Below, piece by piece: positions 42,818-51,134 of a stretch of DNA of 64,000 bases. The translations under genes were made by a program, and so were the position numbers. The notes under the pieces are model-generated. The model was not told where the DNA came from, did not search any database, and saw nothing but the letters and a program-made list of their open reading frames with translations. The DNA lies in the NCBI GenBank assembly GCA_963703075.1, contig OY969786.1, positions 620,001-684,000 on the forward strand, given 5' to 3'. The stretch is from Korobacter sp963703075. GTDB lineage: Bacteria; Acidobacteriota; Terriglobia; Terriglobales; Acidobacteriaceae. How positions within the stretch are numbered: the stretch's first letter is position 1; every line of letters starts with the position of its first letter.

Positions 42818-44464
42818 ATGGCAGAAAAACCACCAATTTTTTTGAACGGCGGGAACGGCGGAAACGCCGGGAACGAAGAAGAGCGCGGACGCGATCTCGC
42901 GCGCCGCTATCGGCGTGAGTTCGTGGACCTGAAGTCGTTCCACCTGCAGCAGGAGTTGTTCCGCAAAATTCCCGTGGAGCTGATGTTCCGCTACAACTTT
43001 GTGCCCCTGGAAGAGCTTCCCGATGGCCGCCTGGCGGTTGCTATTGCGGATCCCAGCCAGTTGATGATGATCGATGAGGTCAGCCTGTTGCTGGGCCGCA
43101 CGGTGCTGCACAAGGTCGCCACGCTTTCACAGATCAGCGACATTCTTCAGAAGACGGAGCAATCGCAGCGCGTTCTTGAGGAAGCCAGCGAAGACTTTGC
43201 CGTCCATGTCATCCGCGAAGACGATGAAAACGATGAGACCATCTCCATCGAGCGGCTGACGGCGGAAGGGGACATGAGCCCCATCATTCGCCTGGTCGAT
43301 ACCACGATTTTCACCGCTCTCCAGCGGCGTGCCAGTGATATTCACATCGAGACCCAGGACGATTCCGTCAACATCAAGTACCGCATTGACGGCGTGCTGC
43401 AGAAAGCCATGCAGCCGATTGCCAAGGAGCACCACTCGACGATCATCTCGCGTATCAAGGTCATGAGCGAACTCGATATCGCCGAGCGCCGCGTGCCGCA
43501 GGACGGACGTTTCCGGGTGCGTTACGCCGGACGCCAGATCGATTTCCGCGTCTCCATCATGCCCTCGATTCACGGCGAGGACGCTGTGCTTCGTGTGCTC
43601 GATAAAGAGAGCATGAGCGAGAAGTTCCATCAGCTCACTCTCGACGTGGTCGGCTTCAGCGATGACCATATCCGCAAGTTTCGCCGCTACATCAAGGAGC
43701 CCTACGGCATGGTGCTGGTGACCGGACCCACTGGTTCCGGTAAGACCACCACCTTGTACGCGGCCCTGAACGAAATTAAGACGGAAGAAGACAAGCTGAT
43801 CACGATTGAAGACCCGGTCGAATACCAGATTCGCGGCGTCACCCAGATTCCGGTCAACGAGAAGAAGGGGCTGACCTTCGCCCGTGGATTGCGCTCCATC
43901 CTGCGCCATGATCCCGACAAAATCATGGTCGGCGAAATCCGCGACACCGAAACCGCGCAGATCGCCATTCAATCGGCCCTGACCGGCCACCTGGTGTTCA
44001 CCACCGTGCACGCCAACAACGTGGTGGACGTGCTGGGCCGTTTCCTGAACATGGGCGTCGAAGCCTATAACTTTGTTTCGGCCCTGAACTGCATTCTTGC
44101 CCAGCGCCTCGTCCGCGTGATCTGCGATCACTGCAAACGCCAGGTTCGCTATGACGCCGAGACCCTGGATGCGAGTGGGCTCGATCCGAAAGAATGGGGT
44201 GATTTCCTGTTCAGCGAGGGTGCGGGATGCATCGAGTGTGCCGGTACCGGTTTCCGCGGACGAACTGCCATCCATGAATTATTGGAGTTGACGGATCACA
44301 TCCGCGAGATGATCCTCGAAAAGAAGCCGAGTTCGGAAATCCGCAAGGCGGCTCGCGAGGATGGCATGATCTTCCTGCGTGAGTCGGCGCTGGCGAAGCT
44401 GCGGGCGGGCATTACGACCCTGCGCGAAATTAATAAAGTTACTTTCATCGAGTCGACGAGATAG
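42818..44464 (+). CDS. pilB: Type IV pilus assembly ATPase PilB
   Basis: The 548-residue hexameric ATPase powers pilus extension. An N-terminal T2SSE_N domain (30-150) precedes the ATPase core with Walker A GPTGSGKTT (Lys309). The Asp box is ITIEDPVEYQI, Walker B is DKIMVGEIRD, and the His box is TGHLVFTTVHAN. The zinc-binding tetracysteine (CDHC and CIEC) near 440-475 marks the GspE/PilB assembly type rather than PilT. A short glycine- and asparagine-rich N terminus is unusual. pilM begins 2 bp after its stop. Confidence 0.95.
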   Translation: MAEKPPIFLNGGNGGNAGNEEERGRDLARRYRREFVDLKSFHLQQELFRKIPVELMFRYNFVPLEELPDGRLAVAIADPSQLMMIDEVSLLLGRTVLHKVATLSQISDILQKTEQSQRVLEEASEDFAVHVIREDDENDETISIERLTAEGDMSPIIRLVDTTIFTALQRRASDIHIETQDDSVNIKYRIDGVLQKAMQPIAKEHHSTIISRIKVMSELDIAERRVPQDGRFRVRYAGRQIDFRVSIMPSIHGEDAVLRVLDKESMSEKFHQLTLDVVGFSDDHIRKFRRYIKEPYGMVLVTGPTGSGKTTTLYAALNEIKTEEDKLITIEDPVEYQIRGVTQIPVNEKKGLTFARGLRSILRHDPDKIMVGEIRDTETAQIAIQSALTGHLVFTTVHANNVVDVLGRFLNMGVEAYNFVSALNCILAQRLVRVICDHCKRQVRYDAETLDASGLDPKEWGDFLFSEGAGCIECAGTGFRGRTAIHELLELTDHIREMILEKKPSSEIRKAAREDGMIFLRESALAKLRAGITTLREINKVTFIESTR

Positions 44465-44466
44465 CC

Positions 44467-45349
44467 ATGGCGAGACAAACGGGAGGACGGCCGGGCATGG
44501 CGTGCGAGATCACGGCCACACGTATCTTTGCGGTCCGCTCGGCCCAGAAGGGCGAAGGCGTGGACGTCCTGCAGGTGCGCACGATCATCGATCCTCTCAC
44601 ACCGAACTTAATGAACCAGAACTTTCCCGACGCGGACGCCGTCCGGATCGTTCTCGACGATGCCTTGCTGAACACTTTCGCCCATTCAAAAGAGCTGACC
44701 TTGGTTGTTCCGGACGCCGCGGCCCGCGTGGTCCTGCTCGATTTCGATACTCTTCCCGATCGCAAGGCCGAAGCCGATGCCGTGGTCCGCTTCCGTCTGA
44801 AAAAGACGCTGCCGTTCGACATCGACAAGGCCGCGGTCAGTTATCATGCGCAGCCGAACGGGAAAACTTTGAAAGTGGTTGTCGCCGTAATGATCGATTC
44901 CGTGCTGGCAGAATACGAAGGCCTGGTGCGCGCGGCTGGATATGTCCCCGGCGTGGTGATGCCCTCGACCCTCGCGGCCCTGGGCAATATTGACGGGGAT
45001 ACCCCGTCGATGGTGTTGAAGGTGGCGGAAGGCAGCACGACTGTCGCCATCGTGAACGACGATAAGCTGCTCTTCTATCGAACCATCGGACCATGGATCG
45101 AGCAATGTCGAGGCACAAACCCTCGCCGAAGATATCTATCCGTCGGCAGTGTTTTTCCAGGATATGTACGGTTTCCCGGTGCAGAAGATCTATCTCTCTG
45201 GGGTGTCGCATCCGGAAGTTGTCGGTCCCCAACTGGCGCGGGAGACTTCGGCCAATGTTGAAGAACTGGTCAATCCGATCTTTGCCGACTTGAATCCGGG
45301 AAACATGCCGCGCAGTAGTCTTGCCGGCGTGCTGGGGGCGCTTATTTAA
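44467..45349 (+). pseudogene. pilM: Pilus assembly protein PilM, interrupted by a one-base frameshift
   Basis: PilM is an actin-like cytoplasmic ATP-binding protein that docks to PilN. The first frame (44467-45087) gives PilM-like sequence through VAIVNDDKLLFYRTI, then becomes nonsense and stops at 45261. The third frame continues the family sequence from 45089 (DHGSSNVEAQTLAEDIYPSA, then VFFQDMYGF) to a stop at 45349 that overlaps the pilN start. Removing one G at 45088-45089 restores a protein of about 293 residues. As written, the last 88 codons are lost. Intact neighbours suggest a sequencing error or a very recent mutation. Confidence 0.85.
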
Positions 45350-46035
45350 TGCGATCCAAGATCAATCTCGCAACCCAGCCCTACGAAGATGCGCAGCAGT
45401 ACCTGTTGCGCTGGGGCCCGGTGGTTTTTCTATTGTTGCTGGTCACCATCGGACTGGTTTGGATGACAGTGCGCAACGTTCGCAGCTCAAGCGACATTAA
45501 CCGCCAGTTGAGCCAGATGCGCAGTAACATCGGCTCCCTTGATCGCGAGAAAGCCAGCGCCGATACGATGCTGGCGCTCCCGCAAAACCACGGTACGGTG
45601 CAGAAATCGCAGTACCTGAACGCTATCTTCGCGCGCAAGGCTTTTTCCTGGACAACCGTGTTTTCCGACATGGAGAAACTGATGCCGCCGGGACTGCACG
45701 TAATCTCGATCGCTCCAGAGCTGGACGCGCAGAACCAGTTGCAGGTGCACATCATCGTCGGGGGCGAGAAGCGCGAACGCGCAATTCAACTGGTGCGCAA
45801 TCTCGAGCAGACCCCGCGCTTCCGCAACGTCGTCCTGCGCTCCGACATCACCAGCCAGGGAATGACCGGAATCCGTAACGGCAGTGGCAGAGCGCTGTCC
45901 ACCACGGACGAAGACCGCGATGTCATCAAGTTCGATATCGTAGCGCAGTACATTCCATCCACCGCGGGGGCTAATACATCGGAAAGTGATGCTTCGCCGG
46001 CGCAGGATATCTCGATGCTGGAAGGCCAGCGATGA
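45349..46035 (+). CDS. pilN: Pilus alignment protein PilN
   Basis: The 228-residue bitopic inner-membrane protein begins with the short cytoplasmic PilM-binding stretch KINLATQPYEDAQ, followed by one transmembrane helix (VVFLLLLVTIGLVWM) and a periplasmic coiled coil and ferredoxin-like domain. It matches the INLL/INLA-type start of PilN. The tail from about 205 is Ser/Ala-rich. Its ATG overlaps the restored pilM stop (TAATG), and its end overlaps pilO by 4 bp. Confidence 0.9.
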   Translation: MRSKINLATQPYEDAQQYLLRWGPVVFLLLLVTIGLVWMTVRNVRSSSDINRQLSQMRSNIGSLDREKASADTMLALPQNHGTVQKSQYLNAIFARKAFSWTTVFSDMEKLMPPGLHVISIAPELDAQNQLQVHIIVGGEKRERAIQLVRNLEQTPRFRNVVLRSDITSQGMTGIRNGSGRALSTTDEDRDVIKFDIVAQYIPSTAGANTSESDASPAQDISMLEGQR

Positions 46036-46568
46036 CGATACGCGAAACCAAGCGGGTGGTGATGGTGGCATGGGTCACCCTGGCGGTGATTTGCCTGATT
46101 GCCATCGGCGTGCTTTTGTCGCCGCTGGCGAAATCGCGCGAGGCGAAAGAGGCGGAATTGCGCGATTACCAGCTCCAGTTCAAAGACAAGGAACGCGAGG
46201 TCGGTCCGTCGCGCGGCATGGAGAAGAAGATTTCCGGCGCGACCGGAGCCATCTCGAAGTTCTATCAGCAGAGACTGCCGGCGCAGTATTCAGAGATCGA
46301 CGCGGCCCTCGGCAAATCGGCCCAGGATGCCGGCGTGCAATTGCAGAACATCACTTTCAAGGCCGATAAGAAAGCGGTTTCGGACCTGGAGCGGGTGCAG
46401 ATTTCGCTGACCATCTCCGGCCCATACGTCAACGACGTCAAGTTCATCAATGCGATGGAACGGGACCGCGTATTCTTTGTGATTAACAGCGTTACCCTCG
46501 CGGGAAGCTCGAACGGCGTGCAACTCCAGTTGAATGCCGAAACCTATTTCAGGACGGGAGCAGCCTAA
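46032..46568 (+). CDS. pilO: Pilus alignment protein PilO
   Basis: The 178-residue inner-membrane protein has one transmembrane helix at 10-32 (VVMVAWVTLAVICLIAIGVLLS), a coiled coil (AKSREAKEAELRDYQLQFK) and a periplasmic ferredoxin-like domain. This is the typical PilO layout that pairs with PilN. It starts in an ATGA overlap with pilN and is followed directly by the PilP-like gene. Confidence 0.85.
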   Translation: MTIRETKRVVMVAWVTLAVICLIAIGVLLSPLAKSREAKEAELRDYQLQFKDKEREVGPSRGMEKKISGATGAISKFYQQRLPAQYSEIDAALGKSAQDAGVQLQNITFKADKKAVSDLERVQISLTISGPYVNDVKFINAMERDRVFFVINSVTLAGSSNGVQLQLNAETYFRTGAA

Positions 46569-47129
46569 GTGAGAGTCGGCGCGGAGAACAAGAAGAAGAC
46601 GTGGATTGCCCTCGCGTTGTTTGCGCTTGCAATCCTGGCCGTTGTCTACGAACTGTGGCCTTCTTCCTCCACGTCCACGCCAAGTTCCGCCGCGGCTCCG
46701 GCAGCGACCAGGGGCGGCCAAACCGCTACCCCCGTATTCTCGAATCTCGATCCGACCCTTCGCACCGATCTGTTGAAGGGCAGCGAAAACGTGACCTACC
46801 ACGGATCGGGCCGCGATATCTTCCACTCGTCGCCCGAAATGGCGGAGATTCAAAAGGCGCCAGACCCGCGAATCGAAAAGCAAAAAGCTGCTGCCGCTGC
46901 CGCCGTTCCGCAAAATCCGCAGATACCGCTGAAATTCTATGGCTTCGCGACCGACAGCGATCGCAAGCAGATCTTCCTCTCCCAGGGCGATGACGTGTTT
47001 GTCGCCAAAGAAGGCGACATCGTGAAGGGCCGCTACAAGGTTGTGCACGTGAACTCGAACAACGTCGAAATCCAGGACGTGCTGGGCAACTACTCGCAAT
47101 CGATTCCGTTGACCCTGCCAAATTCCTAA
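46569..47129 (+). CDS. PilP/GspC-like alignment protein
   Basis: The 186-residue protein has a transmembrane helix at 12-28 and a Ser/Ala/Thr-rich linker. A carboxy-terminal beta domain at about 118-182 (PLKFYGFATDSDRKQIFLSQ, then GDIVKGRYKVVHVNSNNVEI) corresponds to the homology region of GspC and PilP that contacts the secretin. It is membrane-anchored by a helix rather than being a lipoprotein like PilP. The start is GTG 46569, immediately after pilO. Its partner secretin is not in the window. Confidence 0.8.
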   Translation: MRVGAENKKKTWIALALFALAILAVVYELWPSSSTSTPSSAAAPAATRGGQTATPVFSNLDPTLRTDLLKGSENVTYHGSGRDIFHSSPEMAEIQKAPDPRIEKQKAAAAAAVPQNPQIPLKFYGFATDSDRKQIFLSQGDDVFVAKEGDIVKGRYKVVHVNSNNVEIQDVLGNYSQSIPLTLPNS

Positions 47130-47133
47130 GCTG

Positions 47134-48093
47134 ATGCCTGTGAATCAACCCATTCCGATGCCCCGGCAAGTCCATCGCCGGGAGCGCGGCTACATGCTGC
47201 TGATCCTCATGTTCTTCGTGGCTCTTCTGGCCTTCAGCATGATGGCCATATTGCCGCGGGTTGCGCAGCAGGTGAAACGCGACAAGGAAGAAGAAATGAT
47301 TCATCGCGGCACGGAATACGCGCGTGCCGTCAAAAAGTATTACAAGAAGTTCAATGCTTACCCCAACAGCATTGAGGCCCTGGAAAATACCAACAACATC
47401 CGCTTCCTGCGCCGCCGCTACAAGGATCCAATGTCGAAGGATGGAACCTGGAAGCTGCTGCACATCACCGACGTGCAGCAGGGCGTTTCCAATCCGAACT
47501 TCGGCGTGAGCCAGGCGGGCAACTTCAATCCCGCGCAAGGCGCAGCCGGACAGGGAATGGCCGCACTCGGAGCGAATGCCCAGGGCAATCCCGGACAGGG
47601 CATTAGCATCGGCGGCGGAGCGGACGCTTCACAATCCGGAGGGGGAGGCGCTTCAACTCCCGTAACCCAATCCGGCAACTCGAATGATGCGACCAGCAGT
47701 TCTACCCCTGTAACGGCAGGCACGAGTCCAGGTTCACCGACTTCCGCCACCGGGGGCCAGGCGGGCCAGACCTACGGTGCAGGCGGCATCGTCGGCGTGG
47801 AGAGCGTAAGCAAGGCCAAGAGCATTCGTGAATTCGACAAGAAAGCCAATTACAACAAGTGGATGTTTATCTACGATCCGACCCAGGACAAAGGAACTCT
47901 GCTGAAGGGGCCCTACAACCCGCAAGCGTTTCAGGGCGGCGGCAACGCGAATGGTACGACTGGGAACGGACAGCCCGGGCAGCCAGGACAACCAACGTCC
48001 CCAGGCAGTGCATTCGGTCCAAGTTCGGGACAACAGCAGCAGAATGGGCCGGGCAACACTGCGCCCCCCGACCCCAACGCTCCTCCGCAGTAA
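47134..48093 (+). CDS. Atypical pseudopilin-like protein with long Gly/Gln/Pro-rich tail
   Basis: The 319-residue product begins with a prepilin-like signal: basic leader, then RERG-YMLLILMFFVALLAFSMMA. Position +5 after the expected cut is Ile, not the usual Glu. Residues 40-125 resemble a GspG-type core (GTEYARAVKKYYKKFNAYPNSIEAL, KDPMSKDGTWKLLHI). Residues 130-225 are rich in Gly, Gln, Ser and Ala, a short ordered block follows at 225-265 (DKKANYNKWMFIYDP), and the last 50 residues are Gly/Pro/Gln-rich. It ends the pilus operon with a terminator. A minor pseudopilin or tip/adaptor role is inferred. Confidence 0.8.
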   Translation: MPVNQPIPMPRQVHRRERGYMLLILMFFVALLAFSMMAILPRVAQQVKRDKEEEMIHRGTEYARAVKKYYKKFNAYPNSIEALENTNNIRFLRRRYKDPMSKDGTWKLLHITDVQQGVSNPNFGVSQAGNFNPAQGAAGQGMAALGANAQGNPGQGISIGGGADASQSGGGGASTPVTQSGNSNDATSSSTPVTAGTSPGSPTSATGGQAGQTYGAGGIVGVESVSKAKSIREFDKKANYNKWMFIYDPTQDKGTLLKGPYNPQAFQGGGNANGTTGNGQPGQPGQPTSPGSAFGPSSGQQQQNGPGNTAPPDPNAPPQ

Positions 48094-48118
48094 TCTTTCC
48101 AATGTTCCGGGCAAGCAA

Positions 48119-48142
48119 AAACCCCGTCCGAAGACGGGGTTT
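48119..48142. terminator. Bidirectional terminator between the pilus operon and the Fe-S gene
   Basis: A 10-bp stem (48119-48128 with 48133-48142) with a CGAA loop has A-rich and T-rich flanks that serve both strands. It lies between the pseudopilin stop at 48093 and the convergent Fe-S gene stop at 48164. Confidence 0.9.
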
Positions 48143-48163
48143 GATTTTGTGCTGGGGGCAGGG

Positions 48164-48535
48164 CTACACGCTGAACGACGAACCGCAGCCGCAGGTGCTC
48201 TTCACATTCGGATTCTCGAACTTGAAGCCCGCACCCTCCAGGGTCTCCACGTAATCCACGATGGCGCCGTTGAGGTAGACGACCGAGGTCGCGTCAATGA
48301 AGACCTTCAGGCCGTCGAATTCATAAACCTTGTCCATCATCCCGGCGCTGTTCTCGAAATTCATCGAGTACGAGAAGCCGGAGCAGCCGCCGCCGACCAC
48401 GCCCACGCGCAAGCCAGCCGGAACCGGGTTCTGCTGCGACATGATCTCCTTCACCTTGGCGATCGCGTTGGCGGTCAGGTTCAGGGGAGCGCTCTTGGTG
48501 CCGACGCTGGGGGTGGTTGGGGTGCTCGTTGCCAT
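48164..48535 (-). CDS. erpA: A-type iron-sulfur cluster insertion protein (ErpA/IscA family)
   Basis: The 123-residue Fe-S carrier donates clusters to apoenzymes. The three conserved cysteines are seen in GGGCSGFSY and in the carboxy-terminal STCGCGSSF. The N-terminal 20 residues (Ser/Thr/Pro-rich) are an extension. The family splits into ErpA, IscA and SufA; the symbol is by closest look and is tentative. It stands alone, with no isc or suf genes nearby. Confidence 0.88.
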   Translation of the reverse strand: MATSTPTTPSVGTKSAPLNLTANAIAKVKEIMSQQNPVPAGLRVGVVGGGCSGFSYSMNFENSAGMMDKVYEFDGLKVFIDATSVVYLNGAIVDYVETLEGAGFKFENPNVKSTCGCGSSFSV

Positions 48536-48724
48536 GATGCTGGTCTCCTAGAAATGACTTCGTTAATTATATCAAAGTGGGAAAAATCGCTTGAAATGTG
48601 TTGCTTTCAGTCGATTTAGATTAAGAATCCGCTCTCCGAGGCGCACAATTTTTTAGCCCAAAATGAACCCGGAGCAGCACTGGAAATGTGAGATTTTTGG
48701 CAGTCGGGCTCTCTGGATGGGGCA

Positions 48725-48876
48725 TATAATCGCCGCCATGGCCCCCCTACGAGCCGCGCGGGGGATGTGGGGAAGTACCCTTCAGCTACCCAGTCAATGG
48801 GTGGCTGGAGACTCCGGGCAAGCGAAGTTCCGCCTCCCGGCGTGACCCAGTTCGAGGGACCGGACCGATCCAAGGA
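48725..48876 (+). other. Possible promoter and structured leader of the small membrane protein gene
   Basis: A consensus -10 box TATAAT is at 48725-48730, with no good -35 box. Downstream are stable helices: 10 bp at 48783-48792/48798-48807 with a GTCAA loop, and CCGGG/CCCGG at 48814-48818/48836-48840. An AAGGAG site ends the leader before the ATG at 48885. It may be a structured 5' UTR or a small RNA; no known riboswitch was recognised. The flank 48536-48724 shows nothing else. Confidence 0.4.
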
Positions 48877-48884
48877 GTGTTTTC

Positions 48885-49163
48885 ATGTCTACCATGATGA
48901 TCCTGCTGATCGCCTGGGCTGCGTTGACGTCGATTCTCATCCTGCTGCTGATTTACCGCAGCACCTTAACTTTGCATGAGGACGACCAGATTTTCCTTAG
49001 TGATTCCGATGCTCACTTGCAGAGGGAGCAGGATGAACTAGCCGTCAAAGTCAATCGAATCACCCCCTTCGTCCGGCTGCTCGGTGCAGCTTCGACCTTG
49101 CTCATTTTGTTCATTGGCGGCTTAGCCCTCTATCAGCAGCTGAATAGAACCGGGCTCGACTGA
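48885..49163 (+). CDS. Small membrane protein with two helices, unknown function
   Basis: The 92-residue protein has two hydrophobic helices at about 5-24 (MILLIAWAALTSILILLLIY) and 65-84 (LLGAASTLLILFIGGLALY). Between them is an acidic, charged loop (LHEDDQIFLSDSDAHLQREQ) that would lie on one side of the membrane. I do not recognise a named family. AAGGAG lies eight bases before the ATG, and the leader looks structured. It is convergent with the glycosyltransferase gene. Confidence 0.78.
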   Translation: MSTMMILLIAWAALTSILILLLIYRSTLTLHEDDQIFLSDSDAHLQREQDELAVKVNRITPFVRLLGAASTLLILFIGGLALYQQLNRTGLD

Positions 49164-49432
49164 CGTTCTCGTGTCCGCCGGAGATTCGAACCTCCGGGAT
49201 GAAGTTCGGCCCGTGATTGCGCAAACTGCTCCCATTGCATGGGAGCCTGGACTTTCTTTCGGGTGATGGTCGCTCTCCGTTGGCATTTTCCGGATAGACG
49301 CGATCGGTCCCGACAGTCTGGCGAATGGACGCGCTCGACCGAGGCGCGTCCTGCTCCCCGGCCGACGCTGGAGCGGAGCGCGAGAGTTTGCGGATCACGG
49401 GCCGCGGCTTTTCCCGTATTCTCGTCGCCATC
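49164..49432. other. Noncoding region with RNA-like hairpins between convergent genes
   Basis: Two clear hairpins are present: CCGGAG/CTCCGG with a T-loop-like TTCGAA loop (49178-49197), and a 7-bp stem with a TTGCA loop (49228-49246). On the minus strand the second is preceded by GAAAGTCCAGGCTCC, which resembles a conserved RNase P helix. Neither a complete tRNA nor RNase P RNA could be built. No protein gene is evident. Confidence 0.4.
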
Positions 49433-51049
49433 CTAAGGTGTCAATCCATCCGTCTGGGAAATGGGTAAACGCGCATTTTCAATCCGCTCGATCTGGACCA
49501 GCGCCACCCACTCGCCGCGGCGCTGCGCTCGATACACGGTGCGTCCCCCAATCATCCGCGCCGCCACCTCGGGCGGCAGGTCGGTGTGGTAATCGAAGAA
49601 CTTCTTTTGTATGCGCTCCCAAAACGCCGATCGGAAGAGCAAGGTTGGCGGCTCGTACTTGGTGGAGAAAAGATAAGCCCAGTCGTACTGACCTTGCGCC
49701 GCCGCCGCCATTTCCATCTGCGCGCCGGTGAAGTTGTCGATGCGCACCACCGGCAGCGTCTCCTTCACATAGCCAAGAAACGGCCGTGAGATTTCGTCCG
49801 ACGCCGGCCACGCCGTCAAGATACGCGCATCGTGCGTGTGCTGTGCGAGATATGAGGCCGCTTCCTTGTGCAAGAGAATGTAATCGCGATAAGTGAGATT
49901 GTCTTCGGGTGCGAATCGGTAAGGCGGGTTGAAGATCAAGGCCGCCGTGAACGCCGCGACCACCACCGCGGTCGCAGCCGGCCACCAGCGCAATCGCCGG
50001 TGCAACGTGCTCACGCAAATCAACACCAGCAGTGGGTACACCGGCAACAAGTAGCGCGCCAGCACCGCACCCCCAAGCACCGCCAATCCAAGAATGTGCG
50101 CCACGATGAGGAGTTCAAAGACCAATTGCACCGGGAGGGCAATCCGCCGTCGCGCAACCCCCAGGAAACTGAGTGCCGGCTCGAGCATGGCGGCGAGCGT
50201 CAGGAGAGTGAGGACAAACAGGTTCATGTACCCGAGCGTGTGCCATAGCCGAAGGATGATGGCAAACACAATGCGCACCGGTGTAAGCGTTGCGCCCAGG
50301 TTGTAGCGTAGATATTCGGGGTTTCCCAGGAAGTAGCCGGTGCGATGGTGGTGGTAGAGGAACCACAGCGCGAGCGGAACGCCGCAGAGGAGCAGAGATA
50401 ATGTCCGCCGCACATTGCGTTCCCGCAGGCACAACCGCGGCCGGCGCAGCCACGGGCAGACGAACTCCCAGCAAAGAAGTACGACGGGGGTGAGAATCGC
50501 CGTTTCTTTCGCCAGCGGCGCCAGCGAAAGCATAAAAAGCGCCCACTCTGGTTTGCTCTCAGTGTAGAAAGCGACGCCCCACAGGGTCAACGCCGCGGCC
50601 AGCATATCGAGATGCGCCAACGTACTTTGGGTGAAGAACACGGGAAAGATCGCGGTGCAGAGGACGGTCACTGCCGCGATGGTGCGATTCGCCACCACGC
50701 AAGCGATCCGCCAGATCGCCAGCAATGCGAACGATGCCACCAGCAGCATCGCGATGCGCGTCACCGCCGGGGTGAAGCCGCTGAACTTCCACCATCCCGC
50801 AAGGTAGATCATCAGCAGCGGCGGGTGTGCGTTGGACAGCGTGGTATGCGGAATGAGATCGCCCGTGAGCAGGAAGTCGCGCGCTGCCGGGATGTAATAG
50901 CCGGCCTCATCCCAGAAGTAGGGAAGGCGCAGCAGGGCGGCATGGCTGAGAAACAGCGCGGAAAAGATCAGCGAAAATACGGAAAAATGTTCGCGCACCG
51001 AGGGCGCGGGACGAACCGGTTGGTCGATGGTGGGGTCGAGTGAATCCAT
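49433..51049 (-). CDS. Glycosyltransferase family 39-type (ArnT/PMT-like) membrane protein
   Basis: The 538-residue polytopic protein of the PMT_2 superfamily uses polyprenyl-phosphate sugars outside the membrane. The catalytic first loop FWDEAGYYIPAARDFL contains the conserved acidic pair Asp-Glu. An NAHPPLLMIYLAGWWKFSG segment and about ten membrane helices follow. The last 150 residues form a soluble periplasmic domain. ATG 51049 is preferred over an upstream TTG at 51088, which overlaps a terminator. There are no other glycan genes around, so the acceptor (lipid, protein or pilin) is unknown. Confidence 0.88.
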   Translation of the reverse strand: MDSLDPTIDQPVRPAPSVREHFSVFSLIFSALFLSHAALLRLPYFWDEAGYYIPAARDFLLTGDLIPHTTLSNAHPPLLMIYLAGWWKFSGFTPAVTRIAMLLVASFALLAIWRIACVVANRTIAAVTVLCTAIFPVFFTQSTLAHLDMLAAALTLWGVAFYTESKPEWALFMLSLAPLAKETAILTPVVLLCWEFVCPWLRRPRLCLRERNVRRTLSLLLCGVPLALWFLYHHHRTGYFLGNPEYLRYNLGATLTPVRIVFAIILRLWHTLGYMNLFVLTLLTLAAMLEPALSFLGVARRRIALPVQLVFELLIVAHILGLAVLGGAVLARYLLPVYPLLVLICVSTLHRRLRWWPAATAVVVAAFTAALIFNPPYRFAPEDNLTYRDYILLHKEAASYLAQHTHDARILTAWPASDEISRPFLGYVKETLPVVRIDNFTGAQMEMAAAAQGQYDWAYLFSTKYEPPTLLFRSAFWERIQKKFFDYHTDLPPEVAARMIGGRTVYRAQRRGEWVALVQIERIENARLPISQTDGLTP

Positions 51050-51080
51050 TCTCTGCGATCCGGTCGCACCAGGAGCTGTC

Positions 51081-51113
51081 AAAAGCAAGAACCCCGGCTG
51101 CTAAGCCGAGGTT
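51081..51113 (-). terminator. Terminator of the DUF3467 gene
   Basis: A 10-bp stem (51090-51099 with 51104-51113, one wobble) with a 4-nt loop is followed on the minus strand by CTTGCTTTT. It lies 22 bp after the stop of the gene at 51135. Confidence 0.8.
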
Positions 51114-51134
51114 CGGAAATGGGCGGGCTCGCGT

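Noticed and set aside
43021..43035. The CCGCCTGGCGG hairpin seen at 17405 and 20002 as a mobile repeat
   Set aside because: It also occurs inside pilB and is short and GC-rich enough to arise by chance.
48739..48845. A short open frame (starting MAPLRAARGMW) in the leader before the small membrane protein
   Set aside because: It has no ribosome site and coincides with the strong RNA helices; coding is unlikely.
49166..49250. A tRNA (Cys-like anticodon loop) on the minus strand
   Set aside because: No 5' acceptor strand complements GCGGACA, about 35 nt separate the anticodon-like and T-like arms, and the T stem is out of register. Reported only as an RNA-like region.
49164..49432. RNase P RNA on the minus strand
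   Set aside because: Only one helix-like word (GAAAGTCCAGGCTCC) matches, and the 250 nt needed after it would run through the membrane-protein gene.
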